Shown: one piece after another, positions 1-5,068 of the stretch
Layout: each line of letters starts with the position of its first letter
Position numbering within the stretch: position 1 is the stretch's first letter
Source: Nitrogeniibacter sp041600915
Lineage (GTDB): Bacteria; Pseudomonadota; Gammaproteobacteria; Burkholderiales; Rhodocyclaceae
Direction of reading: 5' to 3'
Assembly (NCBI GenBank): GCA_041600915.1
Contig: JBFIJC010000216.1
Span: 1 to 6,559 of the forward strand
Length of the DNA: 6,559 nt
Translations under genes and position numbers: made by a program
The notes under the pieces: generated by a model
Database searches by the model: none
What the model saw: the letters and a program-made list of their open reading frames with translations, nothing else
What the model was told of the DNA's origin: nothing

Positions 1-36
1 GCGCCCCGAGGGCTGCGATCTCGCCCCGCCCTGGGC

Positions 37-42
37 TAGACT
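37..42 (+). promoter_or_regulatory. weak -10-like box upstream of the HerA-like gene
   Basis: TAGACT matches the sigma-70 -10 consensus at 4 of 6 positions and lies 29 bp before the ATG at 72. No convincing -35 box is visible at the right distance, so this is only a candidate. The rest of positions 1-71 shows no gene or structure that I can support. Confidence 0.25.
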
Positions 43-71
43 ATGACGATTCCCACGCCCGGATTCCGCTC

Positions 72-1595
72 ATGACCGAACCGCTTCTTATCGCCAAGGC
101 CGACGGCCGCGATGTCGCCCTCCTGCCGCGCCTGGCCAACCGCCACGGATTGATCACCGGTGCTACGGGTACCGGCAAGACAGTCACCCTGCAGCGTCTG
201 GCGGAATCCTTCGCCAGCATTGGCGTGCCGGTGTTTCTGGCCGACGTCAAAGGTGACCTGTCCGGCATCGGCGTGGCGGGGACCGCCTCTGAAAAGCTGA
301 TGAAGCGGCTCAAGGCCATCGGTATTGAGACCTTCGAACCGGTGCAGAACGCCGCCGTGTTCTGGGATGTGTTCGGTGAGTCCGGTCATCCGGTGCGCGC
401 CACGGTGTCTGACATGGGGCCGCTCCTGCTGGCGCGGCTGCTGAATCTCAACGATACCCAGGGTGGCGTGCTGCAGATCGTGTTCAAGGTGGCCGACGAC
501 AACGGCCTGCTGCTGCTCGACCTCAAAGACCTGCGCGCGATGGTGCAGTTCGTCGGCGACAACGCCAAAACCATCAAGACGCAATACGGCAATGTCTCCA
601 CCGCCTCGATCGGCGCCATTCAGCGCGGCCTGCTGATGATTGAAGAGCAGGGCGGCGACGTGTTCTTCGGCGAGCCGATGCTCGATATCGCCGATCTGAT
701 GCAGACCGGCCCAGATGGCCGTGGCGTGATCAACGTGCTGGCCGCCGACAAGCTCTACAACAACCCCAAGCTCTACTCCACCTTCCTGTTGTGGCTGCTT
801 GCCGAGCTGTTCGAGCAACTGCCCGAGGTGGGCGACCCCGACAAGCCCAAGCTGGTGTTCTTCTTTGACGAAGCCCACCTGCTGTTCAATGACGCACCCA
901 AGGCCCTGCTCGAAAAGGTCGAGCAGGTGGTGCGGCTGATCCGCTCCAAGGGCGTCGGCGTCTACTTTGTTACCCAGAATCCGCTCGATGTGCCCGATTC
1001 GGTCCTCGGCCAGCTTGGCAACCGTGTTCAGCATGCCTTGCGTGCTTTTACTCCGCGCGACCAGAAAGCGGTCAAGACCGCCGCCGACACCATGCGCGCC
1101 AACCCGGCCTTCGATGCGGCCGAGGCCATCACCGAACTGGGCGTGGGCGAGGCGCTGATTTCCTTCCTCGACGAAAAAGGCCGCCCCAACATCACCGAGC
1201 GCTGTTTCGTCATCGCGCCGGGCTCGCGGCTCGGTCCCATGACCGACGCCGAGCGCGGGCAGACCATTCGAGGCTCGCTGCTCTACGGACACTACGAAAA
1301 CGCGCTCGACCGCGAATCGGCCTTCGAAAAAATTCAGGCCGGTTTTGGTCAGGAAAAAGCCGAGGCCGACGCCCCCGCAGCGGCCAACGCGCCGGCCGCC
1401 GACGAGGGCGGCGGATTGTTCGGCGGGCTGGGCGGCATGCTCGGTGGCATGTTGGGTGGGGGCAAATCCAGCCGTTCGGATAGCATTATCGAGTCGGCCG
1501 CCAAGAGCGCGGCGCGCAGTATCGGCACCCAGGTCGGCCGCGCCATCATTCGCGGTGTGCTCGGCTCCATCCTCGGCGGCAGCAGCCGGCGCTAG
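72..1595 (+). CDS. yjgR: HerA-like ATPase, DUF853/YjgR family
   Basis: This 507-residue protein is a cytosolic P-loop ATPase of the FtsK/HerA superfamily, closely resembling E. coli YjgR (about 500 residues), so it appears full length. The N-terminus runs through a Walker A motif GATGTGKT at residues 30-37, followed by the family motif DVKGDLSG at 58-65. Walker B is LVFFFDEAH at 261-269, with D266 and E267 as the expected Mg-binding and catalytic acids. The segment TQNPLDVPDSVLGQLGNR at 301-318 looks like the sensor region typical of HerA/VirB4-type motors. Residues about 428-465 form an Ala/Pro then Gly/Met-rich linker (GGMLGGMLGGG), followed by a small helical tail ending in SSRR. Archaeal HerA pumps DNA with the NurA nuclease, but no NurA-like gene is adjacent here and the role of bacterial YjgR proteins is not settled, so helicase activity is only inferred. 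The ATG at 72 has just a weak GGA (61-63) upstream; no better start is seen. The gene appears monocistronic, since a terminator follows it. Confidence 0.93.
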   Translation: MTEPLLIAKADGRDVALLPRLANRHGLITGATGTGKTVTLQRLAESFASIGVPVFLADVKGDLSGIGVAGTASEKLMKRLKAIGIETFEPVQNAAVFWDVFGESGHPVRATVSDMGPLLLARLLNLNDTQGGVLQIVFKVADDNGLLLLDLKDLRAMVQFVGDNAKTIKTQYGNVSTASIGAIQRGLLMIEEQGGDVFFGEPMLDIADLMQTGPDGRGVINVLAADKLYNNPKLYSTFLLWLLAELFEQLPEVGDPDKPKLVFFFDEAHLLFNDAPKALLEKVEQVVRLIRSKGVGVYFVTQNPLDVPDSVLGQLGNRVQHALRAFTPRDQKAVKTAADTMRANPAFDAAEAITELGVGEALISFLDEKGRPNITERCFVIAPGSRLGPMTDAERGQTIRGSLLYGHYENALDRESAFEKIQAGFGQEKAEADAPAAANAPAADEGGGLFGGLGGMLGGMLGGGKSSRSDSIIESAAKSAARSIGTQVGRAIIRGVLGSILGGSSRR

Positions 1596-1619
1596 GCTGC
1601 GACGCTGTGACACACCCCG

Positions 1620-1644
1620 GGCAGGCCATTTGGCCTGCCTTTTT
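1620..1644 (+). terminator. Rho-independent terminator after the HerA-like gene
   Basis: A perfect 8-bp GC-rich stem (GGCAGGCC at 1620-1627 and GGCCTGCC at 1632-1639) closes a 4-base ATTT loop and is followed directly by five T residues (1640-1644). It begins 25 bp after the TAG stop at 1593-1595. It separates the HerA-like gene from the downstream DUF3365/cupin unit. Confidence 0.88.
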
Positions 1645-1668
1645 CATGCGCGCATCATCGGTCGGGAC

Positions 1669-1674
1669 TAGAAT
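1669..1674 (+). promoter_or_regulatory. candidate -10 box for the DUF3365 gene
   Basis: TAGAAT matches the -10 consensus at 5 of 6 positions. It lies just after the upstream terminator and 26 bp before the preferred start at 1701, so a transcript would begin near 1681. No good -35 box is visible 16-18 bp upstream, so activation or an alternative sigma factor cannot be excluded. Confidence 0.45.
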
Positions 1675-1690
1675 ATTAGTTTTGGCTAAT

Positions 1691-1697
1691 GGAGAAG
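1691..1697 (+). promoter_or_regulatory. ribosome binding site that sets the start at 1701
   Basis: GGAGAAG ends 3 bp before the ATG at 1701 (6 bp from the GGAG core). It overlaps the first codons of the alternative ATG at 1689, which has no Shine-Dalgarno sequence of its own. It therefore favours 1701. Confidence 0.7.
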
Positions 1698-1700
1698 CGT

Positions 1701-2270
1701 ATGCGACCCCTCATCCTCGTTGCAGGTCTGCTCATGACCGGCGCCGCCGTCGCCCAGGACATTGAGGCGCTCAAGCTCGACACCCGCGAAAAAGCCCTGC
1801 CCGTGCTGCCCAAGGTGGTCAAGATGATGCAGGACACCGTCGCCGCCGAAGGCGTGGCCGGCGCCATTCCGGTGTGCAAGGAAAAGGCCCCGGCGCTGCT
1901 CAAGGCGCGCGCTGAAGAGCTGGGCTGGTCGATGCGGCGGGTCAGCCTCAAAACCCGCAACCCCGAGCGCGGCGCCCCCGACGCCTGGGAGACCGCGCAG
2001 CTGACGTCCTTCTATGTTCGCGCCGCGGCCGGTGAGCCCGTGGGCGCGCTCGAAGTCGGTGAGGTGATGACCCAGGCCGACGGCAAGAAGATGTTCCGCT
2101 ACATGCGCGCGATTCCGGTCGGTGACGTCTGTTTGAGCTGCCATGGCGACCCGGCCGATATTGCGCCGGAGTTGAAGGCAGAGCTGGCCAGGACCTACCC
2201 GCAGGACCGCGCGACGGGCTATGCGAAGGGCCAGATCCGTGGCGCCCTGACCATCGAGCGCCCCTTGTAA
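1701..2270 (+). CDS. periplasmic single-haem DUF3365 (Tll0287-like) protein
   Basis: The 189-residue product begins with a classic Sec signal peptide: MRPL, a hydrophobic core to about residue 15, then AVA before Q19, so cleavage after A18 is likely and the mature protein should be periplasmic. The remainder matches the DUF3365/Tll0287-like haem domain. It shows a helical N-terminal half (residues about 21-75 with VCK at 58-60), the conserved stretch around KTRNPERGAPDAWE (84-97), and a single c-type haem motif CLSCH at 144-148 followed by GDPADI. Covalent haem attachment through C144 and C147 with H148 as axial ligand is expected. Proteins of this family are PAS-like haem sensors or redox proteins, often fused to signalling domains; here the domain stands alone with no transmembrane or kinase part. 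The start at 1701 is preferred over the in-frame ATG at 1689 because of its ribosome binding site and because it puts the signal peptide at the very N-terminus. A cupin gene follows 47 bp downstream and may be co-transcribed. Confidence 0.88.
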   Translation: MRPLILVAGLLMTGAAVAQDIEALKLDTREKALPVLPKVVKMMQDTVAAEGVAGAIPVCKEKAPALLKARAEELGWSMRRVSLKTRNPERGAPDAWETAQLTSFYVRAAAGEPVGALEVGEVMTQADGKKMFRYMRAIPVGDVCLSCHGDPADIAPELKAELARTYPQDRATGYAKGQIRGALTIERPL

Positions 2271-2302
2271 GCCGCTTGGGCGTATCGTTTCTGGCGGTGT
2301 TC

Positions 2303-2308
2303 AGGAGG
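2303..2308 (+). promoter_or_regulatory. strong ribosome binding site for the cupin gene
   Basis: AGGAGG is a full Shine-Dalgarno core and sits 9 bp before the GTG at 2318. It lies inside the longer open frame that begins with TTG at 2276, so it identifies GTG 2318 as the likely true start. Confidence 0.75.
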
Positions 2309-2317
2309 GATGCGCCC

Positions 2318-2665
2318 GTGGCGGAAGAGTATTACTTTGAAGAAGGCTGTTTCATCACCGAGCTGCACAACGGCGCGGATGACCCCGCCGTGTCGGTCGC
2401 GCGGGCGCGCGTGCCGGCCGGGGTCACCACCCGCTGGCATGTGCTGGCCGGCATCGTCGAGCGCTATCTGATCGAGTCCGGCGAGGGCGAGGTGTGGGTC
2501 GGCGACGCACCGGCACGCAGGGTGGTGGCGGGCGATACCGTGGTGATCGCGCCGGGGCAGCGTCAGCGTATTCGCAATGTCGGCGCGGCGGATCTGCTGT
2601 TTCTGGCCGTGTGTACGCCGCGCTTTGTGCCCTCGGCCTATACGGACGTCGAGCACGAGCACTAA
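2318..2665 (+). CDS. small single-domain cupin protein
   Basis: With the GTG start at 2318 the product is 115 residues, a size usual for a one-domain cupin, and is probably cytosolic (no signal peptide). Cupin motif 1 is recognisable at residues 35-55 (G35, H41, E48, G55) and motif 2 at 72-87 (GD at 72-73, PG at 79-80, N87). The usual metal ligands are only partly kept: H41 and E48 are present, but the second His of motif 1 is replaced by L43 and the His of motif 2 by Q83. From memory, the QRIRN and CTPRF (99-103) signatures recur in a betaproteobacterial cupin subgroup, so the changes may be normal for this subgroup rather than damage. The role is unknown; it may bind a small ligand, or a metal through a non-standard site. 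The gene lies 47 bp after the DUF3365 gene on the same strand with no terminator between them, which suggests co-transcription. The TTG at 2276 is a less likely start. Confidence 0.85.
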   Translation: MAEEYYFEEGCFITELHNGADDPAVSVARARVPAGVTTRWHVLAGIVERYLIESGEGEVWVGDAPARRVVAGDTVVIAPGQRQRIRNVGAADLLFLAVCTPRFVPSAYTDVEHEH

Positions 2666-2675
2666 GCTGTCTCGG

Positions 2676-2705
2676 TTGTCATCGCCCGCATCTGCTGGCT
2701 AAATC
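2676..2705 (+). promoter_or_regulatory. possible sigma-70 promoter for the EamA gene
   Basis: TTGTCA (2676-2681, 5 of 6 to the -35 consensus) and TAAATC (2700-2705, 3 of 6 to -10) are spaced by 18 bp, in the 67-bp gap between the cupin stop and the EamA start. The -10 match is poor, so this is tentative. No terminator hairpin is visible in the gap. Confidence 0.3.
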
Positions 2706-2732
2706 GACCCCTTGCCCGCCGCCGGACCCCTC

Positions 2733-3656
2733 ATGTCGCACCCAAGCCCTCATTCACCCAATGCCGACAGCCTGCCCGTGATGGGCCTCGTGCTCGGCGT
2801 GGTGGCCGCCGTCGGTTTCTCGTTCAAGGCGATTCTGGTCAAGCTGGCTTACCGTCACGGGGTCGATGCCGAAACCTTGCTCGCGCTGCGCATGCTGTTC
2901 AGTTTGCCGTTCTTCTTGTTCATGGGCTGGCAGGGCAGCCGCCGTGCCGCCGCACCGCTGGGCTGGCGTGACTGGCGCGCGCTCGGCTTGCTGGGTTTTT
3001 CGGGGTATTACCTCGCCAGTTATCTGGATTTTCTCGGCCTGGGCTACATCACCGCGGCCCTCGAGCGGCTGATTTTGTTCGCGTATCCGAGCATCGTAGT
3101 GATTCTCTCGGCCATCTTTCTCGGCAAGGCGCTGACGCAGCGCACCGTGGTCGCGCTGGTGATGTGTTATCTCGGCGTGGCATTTGCGGTGGCGCACGAT
3201 CTGCGCCTGAGCGGCGATGCCACCGAGGTGATGATCGGTAGCGCGCTGGTCTTCGGCAGTGCCGTGGCCTATGCGCTGTATCTGATGGGCAACGGGCAGG
3301 TCGTCGGTCGCCTCGGTGCGGCGCGGGTGACCGCCTGGGCGTCGACCGTGGCCTGCGCGTTGAGCATCGGTCAGTTCCTGCTGCTGCGCCCGGTGAGTGC
3401 GCTGGACCAGCCCTGGCAGGTCTATGGCCTGGCGATTGCCATGGCCTTGTTCTCCACCGTGCTGCCGATCTGGTGCGTGAGCGAGGCGATTCGGCGCATC
3501 GGCGCCGGTCCGGTGGCACTCACCGGCAGCCTCGGGCCGATCGTCACGCTAGGCCTCGGTGCGCTGATGCTCGACGAGGTCATCGGGGTCGCACAGTTGG
3601 TGGGCGGTGCGATGGTGGTGGGCGGCGTGCTTGTGATGGCGCGCGGCAAACGCTGA
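2733..3656 (+). CDS. EamA-family (drug/metabolite transporter) inner-membrane exporter
   Basis: The product is 307 residues from the ATG at 2733, the usual length for the ten-helix DMT/EamA (RhaT-like) transporters. Two homologous EamA halves are visible: about residues 17-152 and 166-303, each with five hydrophobic helices. Helix 1 carries GFSFKAILVKLAY (28-40), the first half ends with FLGKALTQRT (129-138) as in most EamA repeats, and the second half ends with the typical GPIVTLGLGALMLDE (268-282) and a Gly/Val-rich last helix. The C-terminus is a short basic tail (ARGKR). Such proteins export amino acids, metabolites or drugs by proton exchange, but the substrate cannot be told from sequence. 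An in-frame TTG at 2712 would add seven residues without a ribosome binding site. The ATG at 2733 has only a weak GGA at 2724-2726, and the ATG at 2781 has none and would clip the lead-in to helix 1. The gene has no obvious functional link to its neighbours. Confidence 0.9.
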   Translation: MSHPSPHSPNADSLPVMGLVLGVVAAVGFSFKAILVKLAYRHGVDAETLLALRMLFSLPFFLFMGWQGSRRAAAPLGWRDWRALGLLGFSGYYLASYLDFLGLGYITAALERLILFAYPSIVVILSAIFLGKALTQRTVVALVMCYLGVAFAVAHDLRLSGDATEVMIGSALVFGSAVAYALYLMGNGQVVGRLGAARVTAWASTVACALSIGQFLLLRPVSALDQPWQVYGLAIAMALFSTVLPIWCVSEAIRRIGAGPVALTGSLGPIVTLGLGALMLDEVIGVAQLVGGAMVVGGVLVMARGKR

Positions 3657-3712
3657 ATGCGGCTGGGGAGCTTTTTCGGGTTTATGGCGTCAGAAGGGTG
3701 TGTGCCCACCGC

Positions 3713-3718
3713 AAGGAG
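3713..3718 (+). promoter_or_regulatory. ribosome binding site that sets the start at 3726
   Basis: AAGGAG lies 7 bp before the ATG at 3726. The longer frame beginning at ATG 3657, directly after the EamA stop, has no comparable site, so the shorter protein is favoured. Confidence 0.75.
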
Positions 3719-3725
3719 CAAGGCC

Positions 3726-4022
3726 ATGACCCCGGAAACCGTGGAAGTGTTGATGGAAGACATCGAGCGTGAAGACCCGCTCGACTTCGGCATGCTGTCG
3801 ATCGACGAGCATGAAGCCCGTTGCCTGATGGCCAATCACTTTTGCGAAGTCGACCGCAAGCTGACCGAGAGCGGGCTCGATGTCGAGGCGCGTCTGGAGC
3901 TGATGACCGCCATCGCCGCCCACGCCATGGTCGAGAACATGTTGCTCAATGTTCAGCGCTTGCAGGACAAGGGGCGTGGCGAAGACGTGCGGGACTGGAT
4001 GCGTCGCCACGGCATGGGCTGA
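3726..4022 (+). CDS. 98-residue acidic helical protein of unknown function
   Basis: I do not recognise this family. The product from ATG 3726 is 98 residues, soluble, with no signal peptide or membrane segment, and looks almost entirely helical. An acidic N-terminal half (residues 1-32, with EDIERED at 11-17 and SIDEHEA at 25-31) is followed by a longer helical stretch (about 33-60), a second hydrophobic helix with AIAAHAMVENMLLNVQRLQ at 62-80, and a basic end (RDWMRRHG). C33 and C40 and three His residues are present but form no known metal motif. Coding potential is supported by a good Shine-Dalgarno sequence, balanced amino-acid composition and a clean fit between the EamA stop (69 bp upstream) and the convergent LysR gene (12 bp downstream). 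It may be read through from the EamA gene, since no terminator is seen between them. Confidence 0.72.
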   Translation: MTPETVEVLMEDIEREDPLDFGMLSIDEHEARCLMANHFCEVDRKLTESGLDVEARLELMTAIAAHAMVENMLLNVQRLQDKGRGEDVRDWMRRHGMG

Positions 4023-4038
4023 GCTCGCCAGCGCTCAG
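4019..4038. repeat. inverted repeat spanning the two convergent stop codons
   Basis: CTGAGC (4019-4024) and GCTCAG (4033-4038) form a perfect 6-bp inverted repeat around 8 bases. Each arm contains the TGA stop of one of the two converging genes (4020-4022 on + and 4035-4037 read on -). It could act as a weak bidirectional transcription stop, but there is no T run on either side. Confidence 0.4.
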
Positions 4039-4940
4039 TCCGGCGCCGGCTCGCCAAACAGCACCGGTGACTCGGCCGCCAGCGCGCGCAGAAAGTCCCA
4101 CACTACCCGCACCCGGCGCAGACGGAAGAGGTCGGCCGGCGCGGCCAGCCATAGCACGCTGTTGGCGACGATTTCGTCGGGCAGCACCTGCACCAGCGGG
4201 CTGTCGGCGGTCACGGCATAGGGGGCGAGCATGGCCAGGCCGAGGCCGGCTTCGGCGGCCTGCGCTTGCGCCAGCATGCCGGTGCAGGAAAACACCCGCC
4301 GGGGCGCCTCCACCAACCGATCCAGATAGCGCAACTCGTCGCTCATCAACTGATCCTGCACGTAATCGATGAAGGCGTGGCCCGCCAGATCGGCGCGGCT
4401 GCGAATGGGCGGATGCTGCGCCAGATAGGCCGGCGAGGCGTAGAGCAGGTAGCGGAACGCGGTCAGCCGGCTGACCACATAGCGCCCGCTGGTCGGCGGC
4501 TCCAGCGTGACGGCCAGATCGGCCTCGCGGCTGGCGAGGCTTACGAAGCGGTGTTGCAGCAGCAGCTCGACCGACAGCTCGGGGTGCTTGTTCATCAGCG
4601 CCGGCAGGCGTGGCGTCAGCACCCGCGTGCCGAACACCTCGGGCACGCCGAGTCGCACTGTGCCGGCAATCGCACCGCCCAGGCCACCGGCCGACTCCTC
4701 GGCCCCCAGCACCGCGCTCTCCATGGCTTCGGCGTGCGCCTGCAAGGCCTGACCGGTGTCGGTCAGCACATAGCCGTCGCGCCGGCGGTCAAACAAGGTG
4801 GCGCCCAGCGCGGTTTCCAGCCGCGACAGGCGCCGTGCCACGGTGGTGTGATCGACCCCCAGCCGGGCGCTGGCGGCGGTCAGCGTGCCGGTGCGGGCCA
4901 CTTCCAGAAAGTGCCGAAAATCCGTCCAGTCAATGTCCAC
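4035..4940 (-). CDS. LysR-type transcriptional regulator
   Basis: The product is 301 residues from the GTG at 4940, the normal LysR length. The N-terminal winged helix-turn-helix covers about residues 4-63: FRHFLEVARTGTLTAASARLG, then the recognition helix region VDHTTVARRLSRLE (29-42) and the wing LFDRRRDGYVLTDTG (49-63). A linker helix follows (about 64-90), and the effector-binding domain begins near GTVRLGVPEVFG (93-104), with typical periplasmic-binding-protein-like segments such as SREADLAVTLE (137-147) and AGLGLAMLAPY (231-241). The start was placed at GTG 4940, which has GGAG 6 bp upstream. The longer frame from TTG 4964 has no ribosome binding site and would run into the inverted repeat at 4956-4975. 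The gene is divergent from the SDR-thiolase genes across 128 bp, the standard arrangement for a LysR protein controlling its neighbour and itself. The inducer is unknown; a CoA ester or acid from the neighbouring pathway is a reasonable guess. Confidence 0.92.
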   Translation of the reverse strand: MDIDWTDFRHFLEVARTGTLTAASARLGVDHTTVARRLSRLETALGATLFDRRRDGYVLTDTGQALQAHAEAMESAVLGAEESAGGLGGAIAGTVRLGVPEVFGTRVLTPRLPALMNKHPELSVELLLQHRFVSLASREADLAVTLEPPTSGRYVVSRLTAFRYLLYASPAYLAQHPPIRSRADLAGHAFIDYVQDQLMSDELRYLDRLVEAPRRVFSCTGMLAQAQAAEAGLGLAMLAPYAVTADSPLVQVLPDEIVANSVLWLAAPADLFRLRRVRVVWDFLRALAAESPVLFGEPAPD

Positions 4941-4946
4941 GGCGTG

Positions 4947-4950
4947 CTCC
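4947..4950 (-). promoter_or_regulatory. ribosome binding site for the LysR gene
   Basis: On the minus strand GGAG lies 6 bases upstream of the GTG at 4940. It supports that start over TTG 4964. Confidence 0.6.
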
Positions 4951-4955
4951 GGGTC

Positions 4956-4975
4956 GTTGTGCAAATACGCACAAC
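4956..4975. promoter_or_regulatory. candidate operator: 7-6-7 perfect inverted repeat
   Basis: GTTGTGC (4956-4962), six bases, then GCACAAC (4969-4975) make a perfect inverted repeat in the 128-bp divergent region between the LysR and SDR genes. Size and symmetry fit a dimer-binding site for a LysR protein, although the spacing gives T-N10-A rather than the canonical T-N11-A. A minus-strand -10-like CATACT (complement of 4985-4990) would place the LysR transcript start at about the edge of this repeat, a position suited to autorepression. A second, imperfect inverted repeat lies next to it (arms 4973-4982 and 4990-4999, 8 of 10 matching), so the region may hold more than one half-site. Confidence 0.6.
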
Positions 4976-5056
4976 AAGGCGGCGAGTATGCGCTTTGTTC
5001 TGCTTTTATGGGGTGATAAGGTCGCCTAATGCTGCATGTGGCGCAGCGATCTGAAT

Positions 5057-5061
5057 GAGGG
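5057..5061 (+). promoter_or_regulatory. ribosome binding site that sets the SDR start at 5069
   Basis: GAGGG lies 7 bp before the ATG at 5069. The in-frame ATG at 5036 has no such site and would add an 11-residue extension not usual for the family. Confidence 0.65.
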
Positions 5062-5068
5062 CAAGCAG

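Noticed and set aside
72..1595. HerA-like gene as part of a HerA-based antiphage or NurA-HerA end-resection system
   Set aside because: The protein is of the housekeeping YjgR/DUF853 type, with no nuclease, SIR2 or other effector gene adjacent; the next gene downstream is behind a terminator and unrelated, though the upstream neighbour is outside the window.
36..1613. Long minus-strand open frame (525 codons) opposite the HerA-like gene
   Set aside because: It is rich in His, Gln, Gly and Arg in the way of an antisense frame of GC-rich coding DNA, shows no recognisable domain, and lies opposite a gene with clear Walker motifs.
1689..1700. Upstream ATG for the DUF3365 gene
   Set aside because: It has no ribosome binding site and overlaps the one that serves ATG 1701; it would also put charged residues ahead of a well-formed signal peptide.
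2276..2317. TTG start giving a 129-residue cupin
   Set aside because: A full AGGAGG lies downstream at 2303-2308, pointing to GTG 2318; the extra 14 residues add nothing to the cupin fold.
3657..3725. Longer form of the small protein starting at the EamA stop
   Set aside because: The ATG at 3657 lacks a Shine-Dalgarno sequence, while AAGGAG at 3713-3718 clearly serves ATG 3726.
4941..4964. TTG start for a longer LysR protein
   Set aside because: No ribosome binding site, rare start codon, and it would place the inverted repeat at 4956-4975 across the start codon.
4266..5054. Plus-strand open frame of 262 codons opposite the LysR gene
   Set aside because: It mirrors a LysR gene with clear helix-turn-helix and effector domains; the composition is that of an antisense frame.
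5036..5068. Upstream ATG for the SDR
   Set aside because: No ribosome binding site; the family normally begins a few residues before the first beta strand, as it does from ATG 5069.
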